From SABY01 sp964593705 (GTDB taxonomy: Bacteria; Bacteroidota; Bacteroidia; Bacteroidales; 4484-276), in assembly GCA_964593705.1 (NCBI GenBank), contig CAZQIV010000001.1:124001-188000 (forward strand): 64,000 nucleotides of DNA. The letters are read 5' to 3'. The notes under the pieces are model-generated. The model was not told the origin of the DNA. It made no database searches and saw only the letters and a program-made list of their open reading frames with translations. The translations under genes and the position numbers were made by a program. Shown one piece after another: positions 46,083 to 54,447 of this stretch (within the stretch, counting starts at the first letter, position 1; every line of letters starts with the position of its first letter).

Positions 46083-48236
46083 ATGGAAGACAAGCACATC
46101 CAAATCATTTCAAAAGAACTCAGCATTTCAGTGCAGCAAATCAAAAGCACTCTTATGCTTTTTGCCCAGGGGGCTACCATTCCTTTTGTGGCACGTTACC
46201 GTAAAGAAATAACAGGCGGGCTTGACGAAGTGCAGCTTGCCGCCATTCGCGACCGCAAAGAAAAACTGGAAGAAATCGACAAGCGCAGGGAAAGTATTTT
46301 GGGGACTTTGAAGGAGAACGAACTGCTGACACCCGAATTAAAAACCCAACTCGAAGCTGCTCAATCTTTATCGGAGCTGGAGGATATTTACCTTCCGTAC
46401 AGGCCAAAGCGAAAAACCCGCGCGAGCATCGCCTTTGAAAAAGGCCTCGAACCGCTGGCCAAAATACTCATGGCTCAGCATACACGAGATGTGAAAGGGG
46501 CGGCAGAAAAGTTTATCAACCCTGAAAAAGGAGTTGAAACCTTTGAGGATGCCATTGCCGGAGCCAGGGATATTATTGCCGAATGGATTAACGAAAACAG
46601 GCAAATCCGCGACAGCCTGCGCAGATTGTTTCAATGCCAGGCTACCATCAAATCAGAGATCATAAAAGGGAAGGACGAAGACGCTGCAAAATTCAGGAAT
46701 TATTTCGATTTTGAAGAACCGGTCAAAAGTTCGCCATCACACAGGGTGCTGGCCATTTTAAGGGGAGAAAACGAAGGCTTTCTTCGTGTAAAATTAGCCC
46801 CGCATGAAGAAGCAGCCCTTAAAATTATTGAAAGAAAATATCTTAAGAATAATGGTGAAGTAACCGGGCAGGTCGGTCTGGCGGTTAAAGATTCGTACAA
46901 AAGACTTTTGCAACCCACCCTTGAAACAGAATTCAGGAACCTGACAAAGGAAAAAGCTGACGAAAAAGCTATTGCTGTTTTTGTGGATAACCTGCGGCAA
47001 TTGCTTATGGCAGCACCGCTCGGACAAAAGAATACCCTCGCTATTGATCCGGGTTTTCGGAGCGGATGCAAAATTGTATGCCTCGATAAACAAGGAAAAC
47101 TCCTGCACAACGAAACCATTTATCCCCACCCGCCACAAAACGAAGTAAAACAATCCATCAATAAAATTGAGCATTTGGTGGGTGCCTATAAAATTGACGC
47201 CATTGCCATTGGAAACGGAACAGCAGGCCGCGAAACAGAACGGATGGTGAAATATCTGCGTTTCAACCGTGAGGTAACAGCGGTGATGGTAAACGAGAGC
47301 GGGGCATCGGTGTATTCGGCATCATCGGTTGCCAGGGAGGAATTTCCTGATTATGATGTAACGGTGCGGGGGGCAGTTTCGATAGGTCGCCGCCTGATGG
47401 ATCCATTGGCCGAACTTGTAAAAATAGATCCCAAAGCAATTGGCGTTGGGCAATACCAGCATGATGTGGATCAGAAAAGGCTTGCCCGAAGTCTCGAAGA
47501 TACGGTGATGAGCAGTGTAAATGCTGTTGGCGTAGAAGTAAATACAGCCAGTAAGCAATTGCTGTCGTTTGTGTCGGGCATTGGTGCAGGATTGGCGCAA
47601 AACATAATCGAACACCGAAACGAGCATGGCGCTTTTAAATCGAGAGAAGAATTAATAAAGGTAAGCCGCTTTGGCCCGAAAGCTTTTGAGCAGGCGGCAG
47701 GTTTTCTTCGCATCCGCAACAGCAAAAACCCTTTGGATAAAAGTGCTGTGCATCCCGAAAGCTATCCTATTGTAAAAAATATGGCCAAAAGCCTCAAGGT
47801 TTCTGTGGGAGATTTGATAAATGATGAGGCGCTGAGAAAACAAATTGATGTCCATAACTTTGTTACTGCCAATGCCGGGCTTCCCACATTGAAAGATATT
47901 ATGGATGAGCTTGCCAAACCCGGACGCGATCCCCGCGAAAAATTCGGAGTGTTTCAGTTTGCCGAAGGCATCAACTCCATCAACGACCTGCGTGGTGGGA
48001 TGGAACTACCGGGGCTTGTTACCAATATTACTGCATTCGGCGCTTTTGTAGATGTTGGGGTTCACCAGGATGGATTGGTTCATAAAAGTAAAATTAAGGA
48101 TCAATATGTCAGCGACCCTTCCGAACATCTAAAACTAAACCAGCGGGTTAAAGTAAAAGTTGAAAGTATTGACCTGGAAAGAAAAAGAATTCAGTTTACG
48201 ATGATTGGGGTAGAGCAGTCAAAATACGTGTTGTAA
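46083..48236 (+). CDS. tex: Tex-family RNA-binding transcription accessory protein
   Basis: 717 residues, normal length. N-terminal Tex-N helix-turn-helix ('ISVQQIKSTLMLFAQGATIPFVARYRKEITGGLDEVQL', about 15-52), a YqgF/RNase H-like domain ('LAIDPGFRSGCKIVCLDKQG', about 320-339), helix-hairpin-helix pairs (about 485-560) and a C-terminal S1 domain (about 640-711, 'GLVTNITAFGAFVDVGVHQDGLVH'). Binds nucleic acid and is linked to transcription and translation fidelity. The preceding 225-bp gap holds two copies of AATAACGCCAGAATA (from about 45861 and 45880). Confidence 0.95.
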   Translation: MEDKHIQIISKELSISVQQIKSTLMLFAQGATIPFVARYRKEITGGLDEVQLAAIRDRKEKLEEIDKRRESILGTLKENELLTPELKTQLEAAQSLSELEDIYLPYRPKRKTRASIAFEKGLEPLAKILMAQHTRDVKGAAEKFINPEKGVETFEDAIAGARDIIAEWINENRQIRDSLRRLFQCQATIKSEIIKGKDEDAAKFRNYFDFEEPVKSSPSHRVLAILRGENEGFLRVKLAPHEEAALKIIERKYLKNNGEVTGQVGLAVKDSYKRLLQPTLETEFRNLTKEKADEKAIAVFVDNLRQLLMAAPLGQKNTLAIDPGFRSGCKIVCLDKQGKLLHNETIYPHPPQNEVKQSINKIEHLVGAYKIDAIAIGNGTAGRETERMVKYLRFNREVTAVMVNESGASVYSASSVAREEFPDYDVTVRGAVSIGRRLMDPLAELVKIDPKAIGVGQYQHDVDQKRLARSLEDTVMSSVNAVGVEVNTASKQLLSFVSGIGAGLAQNIIEHRNEHGAFKSREELIKVSRFGPKAFEQAAGFLRIRNSKNPLDKSAVHPESYPIVKNMAKSLKVSVGDLINDEALRKQIDVHNFVTANAGLPTLKDIMDELAKPGRDPREKFGVFQFAEGINSINDLRGGMELPGLVTNITAFGAFVDVGVHQDGLVHKSKIKDQYVSDPSEHLKLNQRVKVKVESIDLERKRIQFTMIGVEQSKYVL

Positions 48237-48261
48237 ACCCTGGGGAGGCGATTATCAGTAC

Positions 48262-48308
48262 CTTATCTCTAATATTCTGCCAAAAAATGGCAGAATATTA
48301 GAGATAAG
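48262..48308. repeat. Perfect 21-bp hairpin after tex
   Basis: Arms 48262-48282 and 48288-48308 (CTTATCTCTAATATTCTGCC...) with an AAAAA loop. It is placed like a terminator, 25 nt after the stop, but no T tract follows. Confidence 0.75.
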
Positions 48309-48555
48309 ATACCCAAGCAAAATTTAAAATGCATTGTCGTTAATATGAAAGGAAGAGAAATAATAAAGCTCTTAATTGCAAAGAGTTTGATTTCGAAGAT
48401 AAAATCCACGCAAACAAGCATTACTTGTCCGACTTTTGTCGAATCATCAGGAATTTTTTTTCAGTATATTGAAAATGACTGATTTTATAGATAAACAGGA
48501 TTTATTCAAAAGTGTATCCATATTTTAAATTTGTCCCATAATGATACAAGGAACC

Positions 48556-48688
48556 AGTCTAAAAAGCGGCAAAACCCCTAAATCCCCTAAAGGGGACTTT
48601 CCCAAACTACTGATTTTTAGTGCTTCTTCCGTCATCTGACGGATTGGGGTAAAAAGGACTAAAAATCAGTAGTATTGGGGTTTTTAGA
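48556..48688. repeat. Nested inverted repeat AGTCTAAAAA ... TTTTTAGACT
   Basis: Outer arms AGTCTAAAAA and TTTTTAGACT enclose inner arms CTACTGATTTTTAGT and ACTAAAAATCAGTAG. Smaller hairpins (CCCCTAAAGGGG, CCGTCATCTGACGG) lie inside. Part of the 881-bp tex-uvrA gap, in which I find no gene. Confidence 0.7.
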
Positions 48689-48820
48689 CTAAACTTATAC
48701 ATGATACTTTGCTTTCATTGGACTATATTTTCCCTATCATTGCAATATTTTTTTTATCTCGGTTGTTAAGTTGGATGGATTTAGTTTTTGATAAATTCTG
48801 ATTTTAAAAATAACAATCAA

Positions 48821-49110
48821 TGACGCGAAGTCAAATGACAACCAATGATGTCTGCCTGCTGGCGGATAAAATACGCGAAGCAAATGCCGCGAAGCAAATG
48901 CCGAAAAAACATCCCGAAGGTTCGGGATCTGATTTCATATTTTTTCGTGCATCCTCGAAAAGTTACGAAAATTAAAAATTTTCTACTTTTCGGGATAACA
49001 ATAAATGACATCCGCCGACAGGCTGACAAATTACGCGAAGTCAAATGACAACCAATGACATCTGCCCGCTGGCGGATAAATTACGCGAAGCAAATGACTA
49101 AAAATGACTC
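48821..49110. repeat. Interrupted tandem 'GCGAAGTCAAATGACAACCAATGA' repeats upstream of uvrA
   Basis: Two full units (about 48827-48890 and 49034-49100) contain GCGAAGTCAAATGACAACCA, ATGA(T/C)(G/A)TCTGCC, GCTGGCGGATAAA and ACGCGAAGCAAATG. They are separated by a CCCGAAGGTTCGGG hairpin and a copy of the dispersed CCCGAAAA/TTTTCG element (about 48946-48993). A third, partial unit has TCCGCCGACAGGCTGACAAA instead of the GCTGGCGG palindrome. AATGAC runs continue almost to the uvrA start. Confidence 0.7.
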
Positions 49111-49117
49111 AAACTAA

Positions 49118-51997
49118 ATGACAATAAATAATACCGACTTAATTGAATCACTTACTGAAACTGAGGATGAACCCGGCCTACTGGAAGTATTCGGAGCACG
49201 AGTGCATAATTTGAAAAATATCGATGTTACCATTCCGCGAAACAAGCTCGTGGTGATTACCGGACTGAGCGGCAGTGGGAAATCTTCGTTGGCTTTCGAT
49301 ACCATTTATGCCGAAGGCCAGCGCAGGTACATGGAGACTTTCTCGGCCTACTCACGCCAGTTTATCGGTAATATGGAGCGTCCCGATGTGGATAAAATTG
49401 ATGGCCTCAGCCCTGTGATTTCCATCGAACAAAAGACGGTAAATAAAAACCCACGCTCAACAGTAGGTACAATCACTGAGGTTTATGATTTTTTGAGATT
49501 GCTCTATGCCAGAATTGGCGAAGCATACTCCTGGAAAACCGGTGAAAAAATGGTTCGTTATACCGAAAATCAGATTATCGAACTCATTACCGAAAAGTAC
49601 AACGAAAAAGCCATCAACATTTTGTCTCCTGTTGTCAAGGCACGGAAAGGGCATTACCGGGAACTCTTTGAGCAGGTGCGCAAGCAAGGCTACCTAAAAG
49701 TGCGCGTGGATGGTGAAATACTTGATCTCAGTTTTGGGATGAAGGTAGATCGTTACAAAACCCACGATATCGAAATTGTTGTTGATCGCTTAAAGGTTGA
49801 CCATGATAATCTGGAAAGGCTTTCCAAATCGGTACAAAATGCATTGAAAGTTGGTAAGGGTGTGATAATGATCAACGATCCTTCCGAAAATAGCGTCAGG
49901 CATTTCAGTAAGTTGCTGATGTGTCCTAGCTCCGGTATTTCGTATGACGAGCCCGAACCCAATGCTTTTTCGTTTAACTCACCCTACGGTGCATGTAAAA
50001 ATTGCAATGGACTGGGTGAAGTTTCGGAAATCGATTTTAAAAAGGTGATTCCGGATGATAAAAAAAGCATTAGAAAAGGTGGCCTGGCACCACTTGGCGA
50101 TTACAAAAACAACTGGATTTTTAAGCAAATCGAAGCCATTGGCGAGAAATATGGATTTACCCTCGATACCGCCATTAAGAATATTTCGAAGGAGGGTATG
50201 TCAACTATTCTTTATGGTTCAAATGAAGTAATTCATGTTAAAAATGAATACCTCGGTGTTACCAACTCCTATGCGCTCAACTTCGAGGGCATCATCAACT
50301 TTATTCAAAACCAGGATGACGAAAGTGCCACAAGGTCGATTAAAAAGTGGGTTGGTGGTTTTATGAATAAAATTTCCTGCCCTGAGTGTAATGGTACAAG
50401 GTTGAAAACAGAATCGCGGCATTTTAAAATTTTGGATAAAAGTATTGCCGATCTTGCCAATACCGATTTGATTGGCTTGCGCGAGTGGATTGATCAACTG
50501 CCGGCGAAACTTAACGAGCGCAGCCTGAAAATTGCAAAAGAGATCATTCGGGAAATTAGCACCAGGATCGGTTTTTTACTGGAGGTAGGGCTGGATTACA
50601 TAACCCTCAATCGTCCTTCACGGAGCCTTTCGGGGGGCGAGTCGCAGCGCATAAGGCTTGCTACACAAATCGGATCGCAGCTTACAGGTGTACTCTATAT
50701 TTTGGATGAGCCCAGCATTGGCCTCCACCAGCGCGACAACCAGCGCCTGATTGAAGCTTTGAAGGAATTACGCGATGTGGGTAACTCGGTGATAGTGGTG
50801 GAGCACGACAAGGGAATGATTATGTCGGCGGATTATATTGTGGATATTGGCCCCGGTGCCGGACGGCGGGGCGGGCATATCGTGGGTCTGGGTGTGCCTG
50901 GCGATATGATGAACTGCAAAACCATCACCTGCCAGTATTTGAGTGGTGAAAAGGAAATTTCCGTTCCTTCTTCCCGCCGCGAAGGCAATGGGCAATTTAT
51001 CGAGCTGAAAGGCGCCGAAGGAAACAACCTGAAAAATGTGAACTTAAAAGTACCTTTGGGGAAATTGGTTTGCATTACAGGTGTTTCAGGTAGCGGAAAG
51101 TCAACACTCATCAACGAAACATTGTATCCTATTCTAAGTACCCATTTTTACCGTTCTGAGAAAAAGGCTTTACCCTACAAAACCATAAAAGGATTGCAGC
51201 TTATTGATAAAGTAATTGAGATCGATCAGTCGCCCATTGGCCGTACTCCACGATCGAACCCTGCTACCTACACCAAGGTTTTTGATGAGATCAGAAAATT
51301 GTTTGGAACCTTGCCCGAGTCCCAAATCAGGGGCTATAAACCCGGGCGTTTCTCGTTCAATGTTAAGGGAGGCCGGTGTGAAACCTGCAAAGGCGCCGGT
51401 GTAAAAGTGATAGAGATGAACTTTTTGCCCGATGTGCAGGTGCCCTGCGAAGATTGTTACGGCATGAGATACAACCGCGAAACCCTCGAAGTTCGTTTTA
51501 AAGGGAAATCCATCAACGATGTGTTGAATCTCACCATTAATCAGGCCGTGGACTTTTTCGAGAATATTCCATCAATCATCCAAAAAATAAAAACACTAAA
51601 GGATGTTGGCCTTGGGTATATTACGCTGGGGCAGCAATCTACTACACTTTCGGGAGGTGAGGCACAGCGCGTGAAGCTGGCCGCCGAACTCTCGAAACGG
51701 GATACCGGGCAAACACTATATATTTTGGACGAGCCAACCACAGGGCTTCATTTTGAAGATGTAAAGGTGCTGTTGGATGTGTTGAATAAATTGGTGGATA
51801 AAGGGAATTCGGTTTTGATTATTGAGCATAACATGGATGTTATAAAAGTTGCAGATCATATTATAGATTTGGGTCCGGAAGGCGGGAACAGGGGTGGGAA
51901 AATAATTTGTGAGGGAACCCCCGAAGAGGTAGTGAAAATGAATAAGGGTTTTACAGCCCCGTTTTTGAAACTTGAGTTGAATGGAAAAACAGGGTAA
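49118..51997 (+). CDS. uvrA: Excinuclease ABC subunit A
   Basis: 959 residues, standard length. Two ABC modules: Walker A GLSGSGKS (49-56) with 'TIYAEGQRRYMETFSAYSRQF', and GVSGSGKST (about 655-663). Signature loops are LSGGESQRIRLA and LSGGEAQRVKLA. Zinc modules include CPECNGTRL and the CETCKGAG ... CEDCYGMRY pair. It recognises bulky DNA damage with UvrB in nucleotide excision repair. The chosen ATG gives a slightly long N-terminus (about 20 residues before 'LLEVFGARVHNLKNIDV'); the start region lies in AATGAC-type repeats, so a later start cannot be excluded. No uvrB or uvrC is nearby. Confidence 0.96.
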   Translation: MTINNTDLIESLTETEDEPGLLEVFGARVHNLKNIDVTIPRNKLVVITGLSGSGKSSLAFDTIYAEGQRRYMETFSAYSRQFIGNMERPDVDKIDGLSPVISIEQKTVNKNPRSTVGTITEVYDFLRLLYARIGEAYSWKTGEKMVRYTENQIIELITEKYNEKAINILSPVVKARKGHYRELFEQVRKQGYLKVRVDGEILDLSFGMKVDRYKTHDIEIVVDRLKVDHDNLERLSKSVQNALKVGKGVIMINDPSENSVRHFSKLLMCPSSGISYDEPEPNAFSFNSPYGACKNCNGLGEVSEIDFKKVIPDDKKSIRKGGLAPLGDYKNNWIFKQIEAIGEKYGFTLDTAIKNISKEGMSTILYGSNEVIHVKNEYLGVTNSYALNFEGIINFIQNQDDESATRSIKKWVGGFMNKISCPECNGTRLKTESRHFKILDKSIADLANTDLIGLREWIDQLPAKLNERSLKIAKEIIREISTRIGFLLEVGLDYITLNRPSRSLSGGESQRIRLATQIGSQLTGVLYILDEPSIGLHQRDNQRLIEALKELRDVGNSVIVVEHDKGMIMSADYIVDIGPGAGRRGGHIVGLGVPGDMMNCKTITCQYLSGEKEISVPSSRREGNGQFIELKGAEGNNLKNVNLKVPLGKLVCITGVSGSGKSTLINETLYPILSTHFYRSEKKALPYKTIKGLQLIDKVIEIDQSPIGRTPRSNPATYTKVFDEIRKLFGTLPESQIRGYKPGRFSFNVKGGRCETCKGAGVKVIEMNFLPDVQVPCEDCYGMRYNRETLEVRFKGKSINDVLNLTINQAVDFFENIPSIIQKIKTLKDVGLGYITLGQQSTTLSGGEAQRVKLAAELSKRDTGQTLYILDEPTTGLHFEDVKVLLDVLNKLVDKGNSVLIIEHNMDVIKVADHIIDLGPEGGNRGGKIICEGTPEEVVKMNKGFTAPFLKLELNGKTG

Positions 51998-52000
51998 TTT

Positions 52001-52260
52001 GTGTCGGTCTTTAGAGTAAGTTTTTTTTGAAATATCAATTGCCACATCCTTTAGGGTGTGGATTAAATTGATGTGATGAATGCCCCCGCCTTTTCGCTGT
52101 CAATGCCGAAGGCATTGACAGCGAAAAGGCGGGGGAGGTTTTTTTTTAAACATTTTTCCCCGGGCTAACTCGCCTCGCTCGCCTCGCTGGCGAAGCGGGC
52201 TGCGAAGCGGGAGTCCGAAGCTAGTGAAAAACATTGACTTTATGGACACGCATTAATAAG
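52001..52260. repeat. Dispersed hairpin element 'GCAATGCC', copy 2
   Basis: Starts 4 nt after the uvrA stop with GTGTCGGTC. The core hairpin is a perfect 25 bp (CCCCCGCCTTTTCGCTGTCA.., about 52083-52135, loop GAA), followed on the right by a run of T. It matches copy 1 (34782-35019, inverse) end to end but lacks the two short insertions found there. It carries its own compound insertion of GCTCGCCTCGCTGGCGAAGC and CTGCGAAGCGGG modules (about 52168-52223). It may act as the uvrA terminator. Confidence 0.85.
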
Positions 52261-52304
52261 AGTTCATCTACAAGATCGATGTTTTCAATAATGAAAAAGC
52301 ACCC

Positions 52305-52400
52305 TGTAGATTTTATCTGCGCTAATCAGCGAAACCAGCCTTGCTCGCCTCGCTGTAGCTCTGGCGAAGCGGGCCGGCAGGCAGGTCTGCGGGAAAAATT
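52305..52400. repeat. Dispersed 'CGCAGATTTCGCTGAT' hairpin, copy 3, interrupted
   Basis: Degenerate relative of the hairpins at 17996 and 19537. The right arm should read ATCAGCGAAATCTGCGGGAAA but is split after GCGAAA by 51 bp (52335-52385) made of CTTGCTCGCCTCGCT, GGCGAAGCGGG and CCGGCAGGCAGG modules, then resumes TCTGCGGGAAAAA. The rest of the gap to 52477 holds nothing recognisable. Confidence 0.75.
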
Positions 52401-52477
52401 ACTAAAATGACGAGTACTATTTTGAGAATAAATAGGATTGGTATAAAAGAGTGACAATATTTTTAAGTTGATAAACT

Positions 52478-53212
52478 ATGAGCGAAGTAGAAAAAGATGC
52501 TTTTTATGAAAAGCTGGATGAACAGGTGAAAAATGCCCTGGCACCAAAAAACTGGAACGAAATTAAAACCAACGACTCCTGGACTGTTTTCAAAGTGATG
52601 TCGGAAATGGTGGATGGATTTGAAAAGCTTGGACGAATTGGGCCATGCGTTTCGATTTTTGGTTCTGCACGTACAAAAGAGCAGCATCAAAACTACCGTC
52701 TGGCCGAAGAGATTGCTTACCTGTTAACAAAAAGTGGATTCGGCATTATTACAGGCGGTGGACCCGGAATTATGGAAGCGGCCAACAAAGGCGCACATAT
52801 TGCCGGGGGAAAATCGGTGGGCTTGAATATAGTACTGCCCCGCGAGCAAAGGGCAAATCCCTTTATTGATAATGATAAGCTGCTAAACTTCGATTATTTC
52901 TACATCCGTAAGGTGATGTTTATGAAGTACTCGCAGGGATACATTGTTTTGCCGGGAGGCTTTGGTACCTTGGACGAAATGTTTGAGGCCATAACATTGA
53001 TTCAAACACATAAAATGGTGCGGTTTCCTATTGTCCTGGTAAAGAAGTCGTATTGGGGTGGATTGATAAAATGGATTGAGGAACAGTTGGTGAGCGAAGG
53101 GATGATTGCCGGTGGCGACATGAAGCTGTTCAGGGTTGTTGAATCTGCTGAAGAGGCCGTGGAACATATTGAGAAGTTTTATGCGAAGTATGAAATTAAG
53201 CCGAACTTTTAG
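52478..53212 (+). CDS. LOG-family protein (TIGR00730-type Rossmann fold)
   Basis: 244 residues. The lysine-decarboxylase-like Rossmann fold has the two LOG signatures: GGGPGIMEAANKGA (93-106) and PGGFGTLDE (159-167), with R144 and K145 before them. Characterised members hydrolyse cytokinin-type or AMP nucleotides to free base and ribose 5-phosphate; the older name 'lysine decarboxylase' is not supported. The extra N-terminal 45 residues are usual for the Bacteroidota form. Its TAG stop lies inside the first unit of the third 9-bp array, as at glgB. Confidence 0.9.
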   Translation: MSEVEKDAFYEKLDEQVKNALAPKNWNEIKTNDSWTVFKVMSEMVDGFEKLGRIGPCVSIFGSARTKEQHQNYRLAEEIAYLLTKSGFGIITGGGPGIMEAANKGAHIAGGKSVGLNIVLPREQRANPFIDNDKLLNFDYFYIRKVMFMKYSQGYIVLPGGFGTLDEMFEAITLIQTHKMVRFPIVLVKKSYWGGLIKWIEEQLVSEGMIAGGDMKLFRVVESAEEAVEHIEKFYAKYEIKPNF

Positions 53213-53636
53213 CGAAGTAGGAGAACGAAGCGAACGAAGCGAACAAAGCGACTTAAGCGAAGTAGGAGAACTGAGCGACTGGAGAGAAAGAAGCGACTGG
53301 AGAGACTTAAGCGAAGTAGGCGAAGTAGGCGAAGTAGGTGAACGAGGCGAACTGAGCGACTTGAGAGAAGTAGGAGAATAAAGAGAACTGAGCGACTTTA
53401 GCGAAGTAGGCGAACGAAGCGAACGAAGAGACTTGAGTGAAGAGGGAGAACGAAGCGACTTGAGATAAAAAGGCGACTTTAGCGACCTTATCGACTTTAG
53501 CGAAGTAGGCGAACGAAGAGACTTGAGAGAATGAAGAGAATTTAGCGAACTTAGCGACTTTAGAGAACTAAGCGACTTAAGCGAAGTAGGTGAACGAGGC
53601 GAAGAAAGCGGACTGAGTGATTTGAGTTTGAGATTG
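53213..53636. repeat. 9-bp-period degenerate array 3 (about 46 units)
   Basis: The longest array: strict 9-mers such as TAGGCGAAG, GAAGCGAAC, TGAGCGACT and TTAGCGACT from the LOG-family stop to about 53636. A GTAGGCGAA sub-variant is repeated in tandem near 53316-53335. All units point the same way; no inverted half is present. The remaining DNA to the tRNA is AT-rich with a good promoter. Confidence 0.88.
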
Positions 53637-53709
53637 TGTTGAGCTTGTGGGGTTTATGAAAAAATGATGGGTTTTAAATGTGTTTAAAGAAAAATATTTG
53701 ATAAAAAAT

Positions 53710-53740
53710 TTTGTCAGAAAGAAAAAGGATTCTATTTTTG
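53710..53740 (+). promoter_or_regulatory. Promoter for tRNA-Gly (TTTG-N19-TATTTTTG)
   Basis: TTTG (53710-53713), 19 nt, then TATTTTTG (53733-53740) is an exact match to the Bacteroidota sigma-ABfr consensus. The tRNA starts 16 nt further on. Confidence 0.8.
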
Positions 53741-53755
53741 CCGCCCGTTAGTAAT

Positions 53756-53828
<73 letters not shown>

Positions 53829-53834
53829 CAAAAG

Positions 53835-53869
53835 AAATCCCGGTCCGAACAAGTTTGGGTCGGGATTTT
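53835..53869 (+). terminator. Terminator-like hairpin after tRNA-Gly
   Basis: AAATCCCG and CGGGATTTT arms with partly paired inner GGTCCGAAC/TTTGGGT, ending in TTTT. Confidence 0.65.
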
Positions 53870-53971
53870 AAATAAAAAGTTCTTAAAGATAATGCCTGTT
53901 TCGAAAGTTAGCGGCTGGTAGTAATGCCCGGATGGTGGAATTGTACCGAAAAATCAGAAATCTATGATTTC

Positions 53972-54071
53972 NNNNNNNNNNNNNNNNNNNNNNNNNNNNN
54001 NNNNNNNNNNNNNNNNNNNNNNNNNNNNNNNNNNNNNNNNNNNNNNNNNNNNNNNNNNNNNNNNNNNNNNN
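53972..54071. other. Assembly gap (100 N)
   Basis: Exactly 100 N, a conventional placeholder length. The flanking sequence is the same tandem unit on both sides, so the true length and copy number are unknown. Confidence 0.99.
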
Positions 54072-54108
54072 ACCCCGATAGCCATCGGGGCTATCGGCAG
54101 GTAGTAAT

Positions 54109-54236
54109 GCCCGGATGGTGGAATTGTACCGAAAAATCAGAAATCTATGATTTCATAATTTTTCGAGTATCCACGAAAATTTACGCAAATTGGAAATTTG
54201 CTAATTTTCGGGAGTTGACACGTTGGGCTTAAAATA
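54109..54236 (+). pseudogene. tRNA-Leu pseudogene split by an 87-bp insert in the D loop
   Basis: 54109-54126 matches the first 18 nt of the functional tRNA-Leu (GCCCGGATGGTGGAATTG). 54214-54236 continues with GTTGACACGTTGGGCTTAAA, matching its D-loop to anticodon region, and then homology ends. The 87 bp between (54127-54213) start TACCGAAAAATC and end TAATTTTCGGGA, an imperfect inverted repeat of the dispersed CCCGAAAA element. Another 5' piece with the same insert lies at 53926, running into the gap. Confidence 0.8.
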
Positions 54237-54310
54237 TTGAAAGAAAAAGTTCTTAAAGATAATGCCTGTCTCGACCCCGATAGCCATCGGGGCTATCGGC
54301 AGGTAGTAAT

Positions 54311-54395
54311 GCCCGGATGGTGGAATTGGTAGACACGTTGGACTTAAAATCCAATGACCATTGCGGTCGTGCGGGTTCAATTCCCGCTCCGGGTA
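54311..54395 (+). tRNA. tRNA-Leu (anticodon TAA)
   Basis: 85 nt plus an encoded CCA (54396-54398). The acceptor GCCCGGA pairs with TCCGGGT (one G-U); the anticodon stem TTGGA/TCCAA holds loop CTTAAAA, anticodon TAA; a long variable arm (TGACCATTGCGGTCG) is typical of class II tRNAs; the T arm is GCGGG-TTCAATT-CCCGC. Confidence 0.97.
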
Positions 54396-54411
54396 CCAGG
54401 AGTAAACCGTA

Positions 54412-54447
54412 AAGCCTTGAATATTAATTTATTCAGGGCTTTTTTAT
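54412..54447 (+). terminator. Terminator after tRNA-Leu
   Basis: AAGCC-TGAAT and ATTCA-GGCTT arms followed by a run of six T. It overlaps the 3' end of the converging AbiEii relic. Confidence 0.75.

Larger units (their letters stand above)
53874..54303 (+). repeat. 202-bp tandem unit upstream of tRNA-Leu, spanning the assembly gap
   Basis: The string TAGTAATGCCCGGATGGTGG starts at 53919, 54102 and 54304; the last two are 202 bp apart. AAAAAGTTCTTAAAGATAAT likewise occurs at 53874 and 54244. Each complete unit contains a tRNA-Leu 5' piece, an 87-bp insert, a tRNA-Leu middle piece, the AAAAAGTT block and a CCCCGATAGCCATCGGGG module. The gap falls inside the first unit. Confidence 0.85.

Noticed and set aside
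48262..48308. Classical Rho-independent terminator after tex
   Set aside because: The stem is perfect but no T tract follows on either strand, so it is kept only as a hairpin repeat.
53136..53381. Plus-strand Ser-Glu-Arg/Glu-Val-Gly repeat frame
   Set aside because: Same cause: array 3 translated in one frame, overlapping the end of the LOG-family gene.
53213..53636. CRISPR array
   Set aside because: No constant repeats separated by unique spacers; the unit is 9 bp and degenerate, and no cas gene is present.
54109..54236. A second functional tRNA-Leu
   Set aside because: The D loop carries an 87-bp insert and the 3' half after the anticodon region is missing.
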